Positions 1 to 7,329 of a stretch of DNA of 12,770 nt are shown in pieces. A model generated the notes under the pieces. That model was not told where the DNA came from and ran no database searches. It was given only the letters and a program-made list of their open reading frames with translations. Every line of letters starts with the position of its first letter. The stretch's first letter is position 1. The DNA lies in the NCBI GenBank assembly GCA_964517495.1, contig CAZFER010000113.1:1-12770 (forward strand). Direction: 5' to 3'. Source of the stretch: CAZFER01 sp964517495. Lineage in GTDB: Bacteria > Hinthialibacterota > Hinthialibacteria > Hinthialibacterales > Hinthialibacteraceae. Both the position numbers and the translations under genes were made by a program.

Positions 1-42
1 CCCACCATGTTTACTGATCATTATATCATTTCACATATGCCT

Positions 43-90
43 GGTGGGTTACGCTTCATCCGCTTGGGCGGATTCCGCTTTTAACCCACC
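43..90. repeat. REP-like palindromic intergenic repeat
   Basis: The arms GGTGGGTTA (43-51) and TAACCCACC (82-90) are perfect inverted repeats. Between them a second stem forms from ATCCGC (58-63) and GCGGAT (68-73), so the element folds into a two-stage hairpin. The window begins with CCCACC, which looks like the end of a second copy. Elements with GGTGGGTTA...TAACCCACC ends are familiar as dispersed intergenic repeats in many bacteria. It lies downstream of the oxidoreductase gene and could also stabilise or end that transcript, but there is no T tract. Confidence 0.6.
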
Positions 91-162
91 CTACCTATCT
101 ATGTGTCAATCCATTTTTATGACAATCTACGAATAGAATGCTTCTTGCCCGAAAAATCCTCC

Positions 163-1599
163 CTACAACTTCCACCCGTTATGATAAGGTTCTTGCACCA
201 ATTTGTTGGCTTCATCGCTATTGGTGAATTTCCTCGTCGGACCGTCCCACTCCAGTTGCTGGCCGGTACGGATAGCGATGTTTCCCAATAACATCATTTC
301 GGTTAATGGCCCGGCGATTTCAAAACGGCAGCTGGGTTGCTCGCCGCTCCCCCGGCAGGCATCCAGCCATTCATCCCACAAACTCTCTTTGCGCTCCAGT
401 GTTTTGGGGTAATTTTCATATCGTTTCATACGGCTCTCAGGCAGTAATTCCAGCTCTCCCCGGCTTAGTAGAACGCCTTTATCACCCACATACATGTTTC
501 CTTCTTTTGGCCAGGGTTTTTCCTTGGGCCATTGTGGAGGGATGGGGGGCTGCAGGCCGCCGTCATACCAAAAGGCTTTCAAAGGCGGCATGCCTTCACG
601 GGCGGGGAATTCCCACACTACACACGATGCCAATGGTGCGGCTTCCGGCATGCTTTTACTGGATGAGGCATAAACGCGGGTAGGATATTTCAACTTCAAC
701 GCACGAAACACCGTATTAAAGTGATGGCAGCCCATATCGCCCAGCGCACCAGTGCCGAAATCCCACCAGCCGCGGAAATTCCAGGGATGATAAATATCAC
801 GGCGTACATTCGAGCGAATCACCTGCTCAAGCGCTAAATGCCCGTCCGGCCATTTGTCTTTAAAAGGACGCTGGGGTGCCGGGCCAAGCCATAAATCCCA
901 CCGAAAATGCTCCGGCACGGGATCCTCACCTTTAGGACGAGCCATCCCCTGTGGCCAAAGCGGACGATTTGACCAGCAGTGAACTTCATGAACATCACCA
1001 ATCGCCCCTCCCCAAATCCATTCACACACTCGGCACGCTCTGCTGTTGGTATTGGATGAAGCTGTTACCTGGCTGATGATCTGATTCTCATGTGCCAAAT
1101 GGGCAATGATACGTGATTCACCAATGGTGCGGGTCAGCGGCTTTACACAACATACCGGTTTGCCCTTTTCGATGGCGGCCTTTGTAATCAGCGCATGGGT
1201 GTGGTCAGGCGTACCGATATAGACTGCATCATAGTCTGTTTCCTGATCAAACAGTTCACGAAAATCATGATAGCGTCGCGCCTGCGGCCATTTTTTGTAT
1301 GCCTTCGAAGCATATTTATCATCCACATCACAAAGAGCGGCTACATGGTTATTTTCCGCACAACGGCTCAACTGGCCATAACCCACCCCGCCAACACCGA
1401 TACCGACCAGGTTCAACTTTTCACTTGGCGGGATCATCCCTTTTCCACCAACCGTCTCCCGCGGAACCACATCCGGTTTTGGAAGGTGGCTGCATGCCGT
1501 GGATAAAAAAGCGGTGGCGCCCGCTGCGTGGTAAACAAACGTTCGCCGTGTCAACGTAAGTTCCTGAGTTTTCTGATCTTTTGAATGGTTTATACTCAT
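163..1599 (-). CDS. Tat-exported Gfo/Idh/MocA family oxidoreductase
   Basis: This 478-residue protein is an NAD(P)-dependent sugar or inositol-type oxidoreductase. The N-terminus carries a twin-arginine motif (R18-R19) followed by a hydrophobic stretch ending in Cys36, so it is exported folded and may be a lipoprotein. The Rossmann fold follows, with the glycine-rich motif VGIGVGGVG at about 65-73 and the acidic strand end ALCDVDD at 88-94. The usual EKP motif reads V152-K153-P154: the catalytic lysine is kept but the glutamate is lost. The motif ALGDMGCHH (285-293) supplies the family's active-site Asp/His. The start is supported by a GGGAGGA ribosome site just upstream of the ATG. Tat-exported Gfo/Idh proteins are abundant in Planctomycetes and relatives and usually act on carbohydrates. 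The substrate is unknown. It is transcribed away from the acyltransferase gene, with 179 bp between the two starts. Confidence 0.93.
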   Translation of the reverse strand: MSINHSKDQKTQELTLTRRTFVYHAAGATAFLSTACSHLPKPDVVPRETVGGKGMIPPSEKLNLVGIGVGGVGYGQLSRCAENNHVAALCDVDDKYASKAYKKWPQARRYHDFRELFDQETDYDAVYIGTPDHTHALITKAAIEKGKPVCCVKPLTRTIGESRIIAHLAHENQIISQVTASSNTNSRACRVCEWIWGGAIGDVHEVHCWSNRPLWPQGMARPKGEDPVPEHFRWDLWLGPAPQRPFKDKWPDGHLALEQVIRSNVRRDIYHPWNFRGWWDFGTGALGDMGCHHFNTVFRALKLKYPTRVYASSSKSMPEAAPLASCVVWEFPAREGMPPLKAFWYDGGLQPPIPPQWPKEKPWPKEGNMYVGDKGVLLSRGELELLPESRMKRYENYPKTLERKESLWDEWLDACRGSGEQPSCRFEIAGPLTEMMLLGNIAIRTGQQLEWDGPTRKFTNSDEANKLVQEPYHNGWKL

Positions 1600-1630
1600 A
1601 TTTTCCTCCCGGATAGATAAATAAATCTTC

Positions 1631-1648
1631 CATTCTTGTTTAAGAATG
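1631..1648. promoter_or_regulatory. Perfect palindrome in divergent intergenic region
   Basis: CATTCTT (1631-1637) and AAGAATG (1642-1648) form a perfect 7-bp inverted repeat with a 4-nt centre. It lies 31 bp upstream of the oxidoreductase ATG, in the region shared with the divergent acyltransferase. It could be an operator or a hairpin in the 5' leader of the oxidoreductase. No regulator gene is nearby to decide between these. Confidence 0.35.
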
Positions 1649-1778
1649 ATTGTTTCCTTATATACTCTTTAAAATAGTCAAGTCTCAAGAATTCTTTGGC
1701 TTCGATTCTAACAAAAAATTTCCATCATGGATACAAGAAAAAACAGGAAAAGATTTTTTTTCGGATAAACAAAACAAC

Positions 1779-2669
1779 ATGGTGATTTCAAGCCGCAAAC
1801 TAAAAAGGCCCAAAAACAAGTCAGCCGAAAAGCAGGTACTCCCTGATCGAATGCTTCAATCTGTCGTGCATTGGATGGCGGCCATGACCCGTCTTTTCTT
1901 TCGTAAACGGTCCCGATTGATGAGTTCAAATATCACGCTGGTTTTTGGCGACCAGTTGACCAACCAACGCCGCCGTGAAATTATGTCGGCATCGTGGAAA
2001 AACCTCTGGGAAATTGGCCTGGAAATTTTACGCTTTACTTCCAAAAAAGATTATTTCCTTCGCTCTGTAACGATCAAAAATATCGAGGCGATCCAAACCA
2101 GTTTAACCAAAAATCGAGGGGTAATCATAGCCGGTCCGCATTTAGGCAATTATTTTCTTGGTGCCGCGGCTTTGGCACAACATTTTCCCGTTTATGTCAT
2201 CATTCGTCCCATTAAAAACCGCTGGCTAAAAGCCATTTATCAACGATATTTGGAAAACATGGGATTTGAAATCATTAATCGTGTCGGGGGGCTATATCGC
2301 GCCTATCGCGCCTTGAAAAAAAACGCCATCGTCATTTTCGCCATGGATCAATATGCTGGAGCCCAGGGACTAAATATCAATTTTTTTGGTCAACCGGCAA
2401 GTACATTTAGTGCACCTGCCTATATTGCCTTAAAGCAAGGCACACCGGTTCATATTGGCTACTGTTTGCGTAAGGCCGAAAATACAATGGATGTCTGTTT
2501 GAGTGACAGTATCCCTCTCGTCCAAACCGGCGATATGGAAATCGACCTATATGAAAACACCTTGCAATTCAGCAATTGTATTGAATCCATTATCAAACAG
2601 CATCCCGAATCATGGCTTTGGATGCACCGCCGTTGGCGGGTTTCTCACCCAGCACATCATATGGATTAA
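1779..2669 (+). CDS. Lysophospholipid acyltransferase-like protein (LpxL/HtrB family)
   Basis: The protein resembles the LpxL/HtrB family, inner-membrane enzymes that add secondary acyl chains to lipid A. It is 296 residues from this ATG, close to the family length. The active-site block is AGPHLGNYF, with the histidine at residue 121. The H-X4-D/E motif is incomplete, because the fifth position after His is Phe126. Downstream, FAMDQYAG (D190) and NFFGQPASTFSAPAYIALK match the family's DQ and substrate-binding segments, and the C-terminus ends in WLWMHRRWR, like the usual WxHRRW signature. The frame is open back to a TTG at 1650, but that stretch is low-complexity and shows no ribosome site. 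ATG 1848 is another possible start. The missing acid suggests an altered reaction or lost activity. No lipid A genes are nearby. Confidence 0.82.
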   Translation: MVISSRKLKRPKNKSAEKQVLPDRMLQSVVHWMAAMTRLFFRKRSRLMSSNITLVFGDQLTNQRRREIMSASWKNLWEIGLEILRFTSKKDYFLRSVTIKNIEAIQTSLTKNRGVIIAGPHLGNYFLGAAALAQHFPVYVIIRPIKNRWLKAIYQRYLENMGFEIINRVGGLYRAYRALKKNAIVIFAMDQYAGAQGLNINFFGQPASTFSAPAYIALKQGTPVHIGYCLRKAENTMDVCLSDSIPLVQTGDMEIDLYENTLQFSNCIESIIKQHPESWLWMHRRWRVSHPAHHMD

Positions 2670-5299
2670 TATGATCCCCCGTAAAGCACTCTTAGATGAT
2701 CGATTTGTGTTGATACCGTGGGTGAAATCCGAATCGTGTTCATCCCCTTCTTCAATGTCACGGTTTTTCGGTCCCAAGCCCAGGTTGCATCACTTCCGGT
2801 ATCCCATAATGTAAGTTCACCTGCATTCTCGCCATTTATTCGTAAAGTGGAGGGATGTTCACCGCCTTCCACGATATAACGCAACTCCAACGTATAATCA
2901 CCGGCCATCGCTGCAATATAATCCCATTCAATCCAGGGATCATTAGCGGTTTCATCAAATTCAAGATACCCTTCACCTGTAAAATCTGCTAAAGACGATG
3001 ACCGTTGAGCTCCACTAAATCGGCTGGCTTCAGCTTCAAGCCTCGGTCCACCAGGAGTTGTTTGCATGGGATCAACATCCGGATGTCCACCGGCGATGAC
3101 GATGTCATTCAAAACGTGTTGATAAAGCGCTCGCCAATCGCAATACCCCACTCGGTTGGTCCAAAGGGGATTCTTATACTGCCCTAATGCAATGGCAGAG
3201 TATAAACGCCAATAATGCGCAGCATGATTCAATTCTTCAATAGCGGCTTGTTGATAAGAGGATTGCTGAGTCTCACGATACATTGCCAGTTCGGCAGCCC
3301 CCCGTATTTTATGCGCGTAATACTTTCCGAGATTCGCGATGGCCCCCATATCATTCAATGTGAGACGCAGTCCCTTGTTCCCGCGATGATGAAGCCGTTT
3401 GAGAATGTGCAGCGCCTTATCAGCATGCCTATGTATCTGTTGTGAAACCTCGATAGGAGTGGTTCCTTGTAATTCCTTCCCTTCCACCTTGGCTTTAACA
3501 AAATCAGGGATAGAGATGTTATCCGTGCCCCGATGGGGTGGAAGCGTGATAAACCGGTTAACATCATGAAATCCCGATTCCGTGTTGGCGGGGCCGGGAC
3601 GGCTTTTACACGCTTCAATATACCATTGAAAGTCAAGCGAACCCCAATGAAAACCAGTGGTTTTGGGGTAAATCATGGAAGCCTGCTGCCAGGCTGTAAA
3701 CAACGCTTTCCCATCGATTTCCGGATAGCGGGCTTGCAATATCTCAATAAAACGATCATTGCCTAATTGAGGATCATACCCCAACCGGCCCCAAATCAAC
3801 CAATGATACCAATGCTTGACGATCTCGATTTGCCGGGGAGTTTCCGGTTCCAGGCTCATAAATTCACGGCCCCAAATGTATTGATCCGAACCAAAGTAAT
3901 AACCTCGTGAAACCTCATATGGGATGTTTTGAATAAATTCACGCACAAAATCCGGAGCACCCCACCGACAACGGTAAACATCATCATTTCGCAAGGTCCA
4001 GATGGTTTTCAGGTCACCAATATCCTCAACAAAGCCTGGATGATAAGGCTGAATGGTTGAACTATAAACATGTGCTTTGGCATACTTAAAGCTGAAAATA
4101 AACTCAATGTCTTTATGATCAATCAATGGCTTGAAGGTTTTTGCGATATCCTGGGCACCGGTTTGATGTTGCCGGTGAATAAAGGTGATTTTGCGACCCG
4201 GTTGTTCCTTGGCCGCATCAAGCACACCCTTCGCATAGGTATGAAAGGCCCAATTTTCTTTTTGTTGAAAATTGGCGCCATGCATGTTTTCCCCGGTCGT
4301 CAAGCCAATCCCCGCCAGGTCGGGATAGGTCAAAAACATCTGCTTGACGCTTTTACGAAAATAATCGATAGTGGTCTGGCTATCAATATCATCGGTGATT
4401 CCATATTTATCTTCTGTCCCATAGGTAAAAATATTCCATGTCACAAAGTAAAAATCGACATTCCGCTCTTTCCCATAGCGCATGACCTTGCGCCAAAAGT
4501 CAATCTTTTCCTCAATGGTTATTTTCTTTAACGTTTCCAGATTTTCCATAATCTCCGGCGCGTCAAAACCAACCCCATTGAGGGAATAATTTTCTTCCCA
4601 TTGCACCGTCGACCGTTTGACATCATCCAGCGCAATGTCAGGATACTCGGGAACCTTTACCAGCGAGGGGAAGGGATGCAGGCTCCAAAGCGAAACAAAG
4701 TTATAGCGATAGCGTGCTAGATTATCAATATAGTTTTTCCAAAAATCAAAATTCCACATTTCAATAATATTATGCTGAGCCGCATCACTCACATCCGAAT
4801 AACTGGGAGTGCGCACATCCAGCGGGATATTAAACTTGGTCCCCCGCATCGCCATATAGGGATTTTGTACATCTTCTGCCACACCATCCAAACCATTTGT
4901 ACGAATCATTTCCGCCACTTCCAAGCCACCGTACATGGTTCCAGCAGCATCCGCTCCGATAATCCAATAATTCGTTATGCCATTCTCTTGCGTGATTCGT
5001 ATACGAAATCCCTCTGGTTTCAATGGCTTATCAGATATGTTGTCTATTTCCACGTCGCCAAGCGGGCAAAGCAATATACGATCTCCATTACCAACATTAT
5101 TGGAATTGGCAATATCCAATCGAACTACATCATGACCTTTAATGTTTAAAGCGTTCTGAATCTCCTCCGCTGCAAAAGATACCTGAGGTGAACCATCCTC
5201 TACAAGAGTTATTGTTTTTGCATGGATCTTAAATTGAATTCCAAAAGCAAAGAAAAATAAAAATAACGCCAAGATCGCTAGTTTGATATATGGTCTCAT
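2666..5299 (-). CDS. Secreted alpha-glucuronidase/hexosaminidase-like glycoside hydrolase with C-terminal CBM
   Basis: This 877-residue secreted protein has a Sec signal peptide (residues 1-27, ending near IHAKT). Residues 28-135 resemble the N-terminal domain shared by GH67 alpha-glucuronidases and related hexosaminidases (SFAAEEIQNAL, then WIIGADAAGTMYGGLEVAEMI). Residues 150-720 form the probable TIM-barrel catalytic region and helical tail, with RYNFVSLWSLHPFPSL (198-213), VDFYFVTWN (281-289) and GIGLTTGENM (330-339), where E337 is a candidate catalytic acid. Residues about 755-875 are a beta-sandwich carbohydrate-binding module of CBM6/35 type (RLEAEA..., GYLEF, a WIEWDY aromatic strand, a closing IDHLRVLY). 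The start is backed by AAAGGAGA at normal spacing. It probably cleaves side groups or sugars of a plant or algal polysaccharide outside the cytoplasm. The family number and substrate are not certain from reading alone. Confidence 0.85.
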   Translation of the reverse strand: MRPYIKLAILALFLFFFAFGIQFKIHAKTITLVEDGSPQVSFAAEEIQNALNIKGHDVVRLDIANSNNVGNGDRILLCPLGDVEIDNISDKPLKPEGFRIRITQENGITNYWIIGADAAGTMYGGLEVAEMIRTNGLDGVAEDVQNPYMAMRGTKFNIPLDVRTPSYSDVSDAAQHNIIEMWNFDFWKNYIDNLARYRYNFVSLWSLHPFPSLVKVPEYPDIALDDVKRSTVQWEENYSLNGVGFDAPEIMENLETLKKITIEEKIDFWRKVMRYGKERNVDFYFVTWNIFTYGTEDKYGITDDIDSQTTIDYFRKSVKQMFLTYPDLAGIGLTTGENMHGANFQQKENWAFHTYAKGVLDAAKEQPGRKITFIHRQHQTGAQDIAKTFKPLIDHKDIEFIFSFKYAKAHVYSSTIQPYHPGFVEDIGDLKTIWTLRNDDVYRCRWGAPDFVREFIQNIPYEVSRGYYFGSDQYIWGREFMSLEPETPRQIEIVKHWYHWLIWGRLGYDPQLGNDRFIEILQARYPEIDGKALFTAWQQASMIYPKTTGFHWGSLDFQWYIEACKSRPGPANTESGFHDVNRFITLPPHRGTDNISIPDFVKAKVEGKELQGTTPIEVSQQIHRHADKALHILKRLHHRGNKGLRLTLNDMGAIANLGKYYAHKIRGAAELAMYRETQQSSYQQAAIEELNHAAHYWRLYSAIALGQYKNPLWTNRVGYCDWRALYQHVLNDIVIAGGHPDVDPMQTTPGGPRLEAEASRFSGAQRSSSLADFTGEGYLEFDETANDPWIEWDYIAAMAGDYTLELRYIVEGGEHPSTLRINGENAGELTLWDTGSDATWAWDRKTVTLKKGMNTIRISPTVSTQIDHLRVLYGGSY

Positions 5300-5425
5300 A
5301 CGAATCTATCTCCTTTTGCAAAAATATTATGTCCTGATCATCAATTCTACATTTTTTCTTTCATCCTTCCAATTGAAACGATCGCAAAAAATTTGTACCT
5401 GTTTGCTACACCACTTTAAACGGAC

Positions 5426-5453
5426 AAAAAAAACGCGGGCATTCCTACCCGCG
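5426..5453 (-). terminator. Rho-independent terminator of the Skp-like gene
   Basis: Read on the minus strand, CGCGGG (5453-5448), an 8-nt loop and CCCGCG (5439-5434) form a GC-rich 6-bp stem. It is followed at once by eight T residues (complement of A5426-5433). It sits 73 bp after the stop of the exported 181-residue protein. It separates that gene from the glycoside hydrolase, which therefore needs its own promoter in 5300-5425. Confidence 0.88.
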
Positions 5454-5525
5454 CATCATATCCAGATAACACATTTCCCTTTTAATAAATATTTGATGGT
5501 CGAACGCAAACTCGCATATGTTAAA

Positions 5526-6071
5526 TTAATGCTTATGTTTCTCTAGCGTTTCCACAGGAACGAGATCATGGTTTTTAAGATCATCAATCCATTTCCACGC
5601 CTTCTCTTTTGGATTATACGCTTCGGCTAATGCTTTGGTGACATCGATCAGTTCAATATCCTCAGTTTGATAATCAATCTGCCACTTACTCACAACAAGC
5701 TCAACGCCAGCCTCTTTCGCAACCTTAGGAATACGGTCACGGATGTGATCCAACAAATTATCCACCGGTTTCCCACAAAAAGCCTGCAGATGAGCCTGAT
5801 GTTGCCGATCTTCAAACCACCCTTCCAACTCCTTCATTTTCTCTTCATCACCCCTTTCCTTTGCCTGCTTGTGTTCCTTCATTTTAGGTTGCAACACCTG
5901 CGTATTGTAATCTGAATTGCCAAACGCAATGGCGACTCCACGGGAGTCATAAACCCCAACCCGAATGCAAGCCTTATCATCCTGGGAAACCGCGGAATCC
6001 CAAGCCGATGTCATCACCAACGCTGCCAATAGAAATAATCCCATACCAATCATTGCTATTTTACGAACCAT
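5526..6071 (-). CDS. Small exported protein, Skp/OmpH-like
   Basis: The protein has 181 residues with an N-terminal signal peptide (charged MVRK, hydrophobic core 5-20, probable cleavage near 24-30). The mature part begins with a beta strand (IRVGVYDSRGVAIAF). A highly charged helical stretch follows (about 60-125, rich in Lys/Glu/Gln, likely coiled coil). It ends with ELVVSKWQIDYQTEDIELID and VTKALAEAYN. This order, a strand then coiled-coil arms then a strand with a DVT-type ending, matches the periplasmic chaperone Skp/OmpH, where the last segment reads like a LVxDxxxVxY...DxTxxVxxAL pattern. Two cysteines, C35 and C99, could form a disulfide. AAAGGG lies upstream of the ATG. The gene is monocistronic with its own terminator. 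The chaperone role is inferred from layout only. Confidence 0.72.
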   Translation of the reverse strand: MVRKIAMIGMGLFLLAALVMTSAWDSAVSQDDKACIRVGVYDSRGVAIAFGNSDYNTQVLQPKMKEHKQAKERGDEEKMKELEGWFEDRQHQAHLQAFCGKPVDNLLDHIRDRIPKVAKEAGVELVVSKWQIDYQTEDIELIDVTKALAEAYNPKEKAWKWIDDLKNHDLVPVETLEKHKH

Positions 6072-6291
6072 GATTACCGCCCTTTCAAATATGTGAAATA
6101 TAGATACCGCGATTCAATATCCAGCAAAACACGCGCCAATACCCGTTTTTTTACTGTATCACATTGATTGTCGGGCAGTTAGGGATTTAATGTTTAAAGC
6201 AATATTCATATAGCATATACAAAATATGACTAAGATCACATCGTTTTTTGTATATCGTTATCTTGAGCGATTGAAGTGACAGTCAATCAAT

Positions 6292-6332
6292 GTCATTAAC
6301 TTAAAAGGGAGGGCGAGGCTCCCGCCGAGCCG
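6292..6332 (+). repeat. Dispersed 41-nt hairpin element, copy 1
   Basis: This stretch aligns without gaps to 11645-11685 on the other strand, with 32 of 41 positions identical by my count. The 3' half holds a stem-loop with arms GGCTC (6317-6321) and GAGCC (6327-6331) and a 5-nt loop. The 5' half is AT-rich and leads into a purine-rich GGGAGGGCGA core. It lies 10 bp beyond the 3' end of the Schlafen-type pseudogene. It resembles dispersed intergenic palindromic units. Confidence 0.65.
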
Positions 6333-6342
6333 ATATCCTCCA

Positions 6343-6855
6343 TCAATTTTCTCTTCTTTGCATAATACAGCGAAACAAGTTGTTTTCGTAATCATTCTCG
6401 AAAGCATTGTCGGGATAATACTTGAGGCACGGCGGATGCCGGTGCCGATCCCACGGTAGGGCAATTCCTTGGTTGCAAAAGATGCAAGCACCGCTATCTT
6501 CACTGTCACGGTACGTTTGTGAGGTTGGATCGTTTCCGTAAAACGCGATAGCTTTAACCACGAACCCTGGCTTTTTCCATTGCGGATATTTTCCGAATAA
6601 TAGTAATCCGGCTAAATTCATGTTTTCTAGTCATTGTGTCAACGGCATATCAGTCCGGTCCCAATCCGTTTCATAGGTACGTTGAAAGAAATCTTTAAAA
6701 TAACCGAGGTCTATATCGTCAACCGTTGTTCCTTCCACTGGCACTTCATCCGCATAAATGAAATCTGATTTCTGAAACAACCGCCGCAGCTCTTCTACTT
6801 CCATGACAAGTATATCTCCTTGTTCTGCATAAAAATATTTCGGTTGTCTTTCCAT
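6343..6855 (-). pseudogene. Degraded Schlafen/AlbA-type ATP-binding protein gene
   Basis: Three pieces of one gene are recognisable on the minus strand. The first (6855-6634) reads ...EELRRLFQKSDFIYADEVPV...DIDLGYFKDFF...DMPLTQ. An in-frame TGA (6631-6633) stands where the family has Leu in the QLLENMNL stretch. Reading continues in the same frame through LENMNLAGLLLFGKYPQ to YRDSED. There the frame shifts into VLASFATKELPYRGIGTGIRRA (about 6490-6427). A one-base loss near 6425-6428 restores the other frame for LKYYPD, FENDYENNLFRCI and the stop. These are hallmarks of the AlbA_2/HATPase_c_4 family annotated as ATP-binding or RecG-like regulators, about 400-500 residues long. The N-terminal AlbA domain and most of the ATPase middle are gone. 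Such genes are common in accessory DNA and are often linked to regulation or defence. The gene is clearly non-functional. Confidence 0.85.
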
Positions 6856-7183
6856 ATAATTTTTCTACAAACATAGATTAACATTTAGTATACAGAACCA
6901 CTCACAACGGAGGCGAGTCGCAGGGTATTTTTTTTAGATATGACTCGCACCTTTACTACAACAACCCAATTCTCTTCTATTTTAACATCAAGAAAACGTA
7001 GGTTTTTTCATAATTCAATCGTCTCATCATGGACATGGATATATTTCCGTTTTGTTTTTTCGCCGCATACATGCTATTGTTTATTATAAGTTTTACTCGT
7101 AAGAGGATTCTCACTATGAGCCAATGACAATATGCCTGAAACGTTACAAACGAGCACATCCTCGCCCATCTAAATATGATAAA
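6856..7183. other. AT-rich intergenic stretch before rubrerythrin
   Basis: I see no supported gene here. There is a 7-bp inverted repeat, GCGAGTC (6913-6919) and GACTCGC (6942-6948), whose 22-nt loop contains a run of eight Ts. A PerR-like half site (ATTATAA) lies at about 7083-7089. A minus-strand open frame covering 6977-7237 encodes only hydrophobic low-complexity residues and overlaps the PerR box, so I do not call it. Confidence 0.5.
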
Positions 7184-7202
7184 GTTTATAATAATTATAA
7201 AC
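7184..7202. promoter_or_regulatory. PerR box (peroxide-stress operator)
   Basis: The core TTATAAT-A-ATTATAA (7186-7200) matches the 7-1-7 PerR consensus TTATAATnATTATAA at every specified position. The palindrome extends to 9-1-9 (GTTTATAAT A ATTATAAAC). It lies 128 bp upstream of the rubrerythrin ATG. PerR is a Fur-family, metal-dependent repressor that is oxidised by peroxide, and rubrerythrin is a classic member of PerR regulons in anaerobes. The box also contains a TATAAT hexamer, so it may overlap a promoter -10 element. No perR gene is in the window. Confidence 0.8.
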
Positions 7203-7236
7203 ATAAAACAAATCCCGAAAATTTCAATTCTATACA

Positions 7237-7265
7237 TTGACTAAACGAATAAATGGTTCTCTAAT
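7237..7265 (+). promoter_or_regulatory. Candidate sigma70 promoter of rubrerythrin
   Basis: TTGACT (7237-7242), a 17-bp spacer and TCTAAT (7260-7265) each differ from the consensus hexamers by one base. Transcription would begin near 7272 and give a leader of about 58 nt. The PerR box lies 35 bp upstream of the -35, so repression from there would need looping or extended binding. A second promoter whose -10 is the TATAAT inside the PerR box is the main alternative. Confidence 0.4.
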
Positions 7266-7329
7266 TAATCCTAGATAAGAATCATTCAGACAATAAACAT
7301 CCCGAGCAATCAGAAAAGGAGAATGCATC

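Noticed and set aside
1650..1778. TTG start that would lengthen the acyltransferase by 43 residues
   Set aside because: There is no ribosome site before it and the added residues are low-complexity and unlike the family N-terminus. The ATG at 1779 gives a normal length.
6977..7237. Minus-strand 86-codon frame with a hydrophobic N-terminus
   Set aside because: It runs through the PerR box and promoter region, has AT-driven composition, and shows no recognisable domain or ribosome site.
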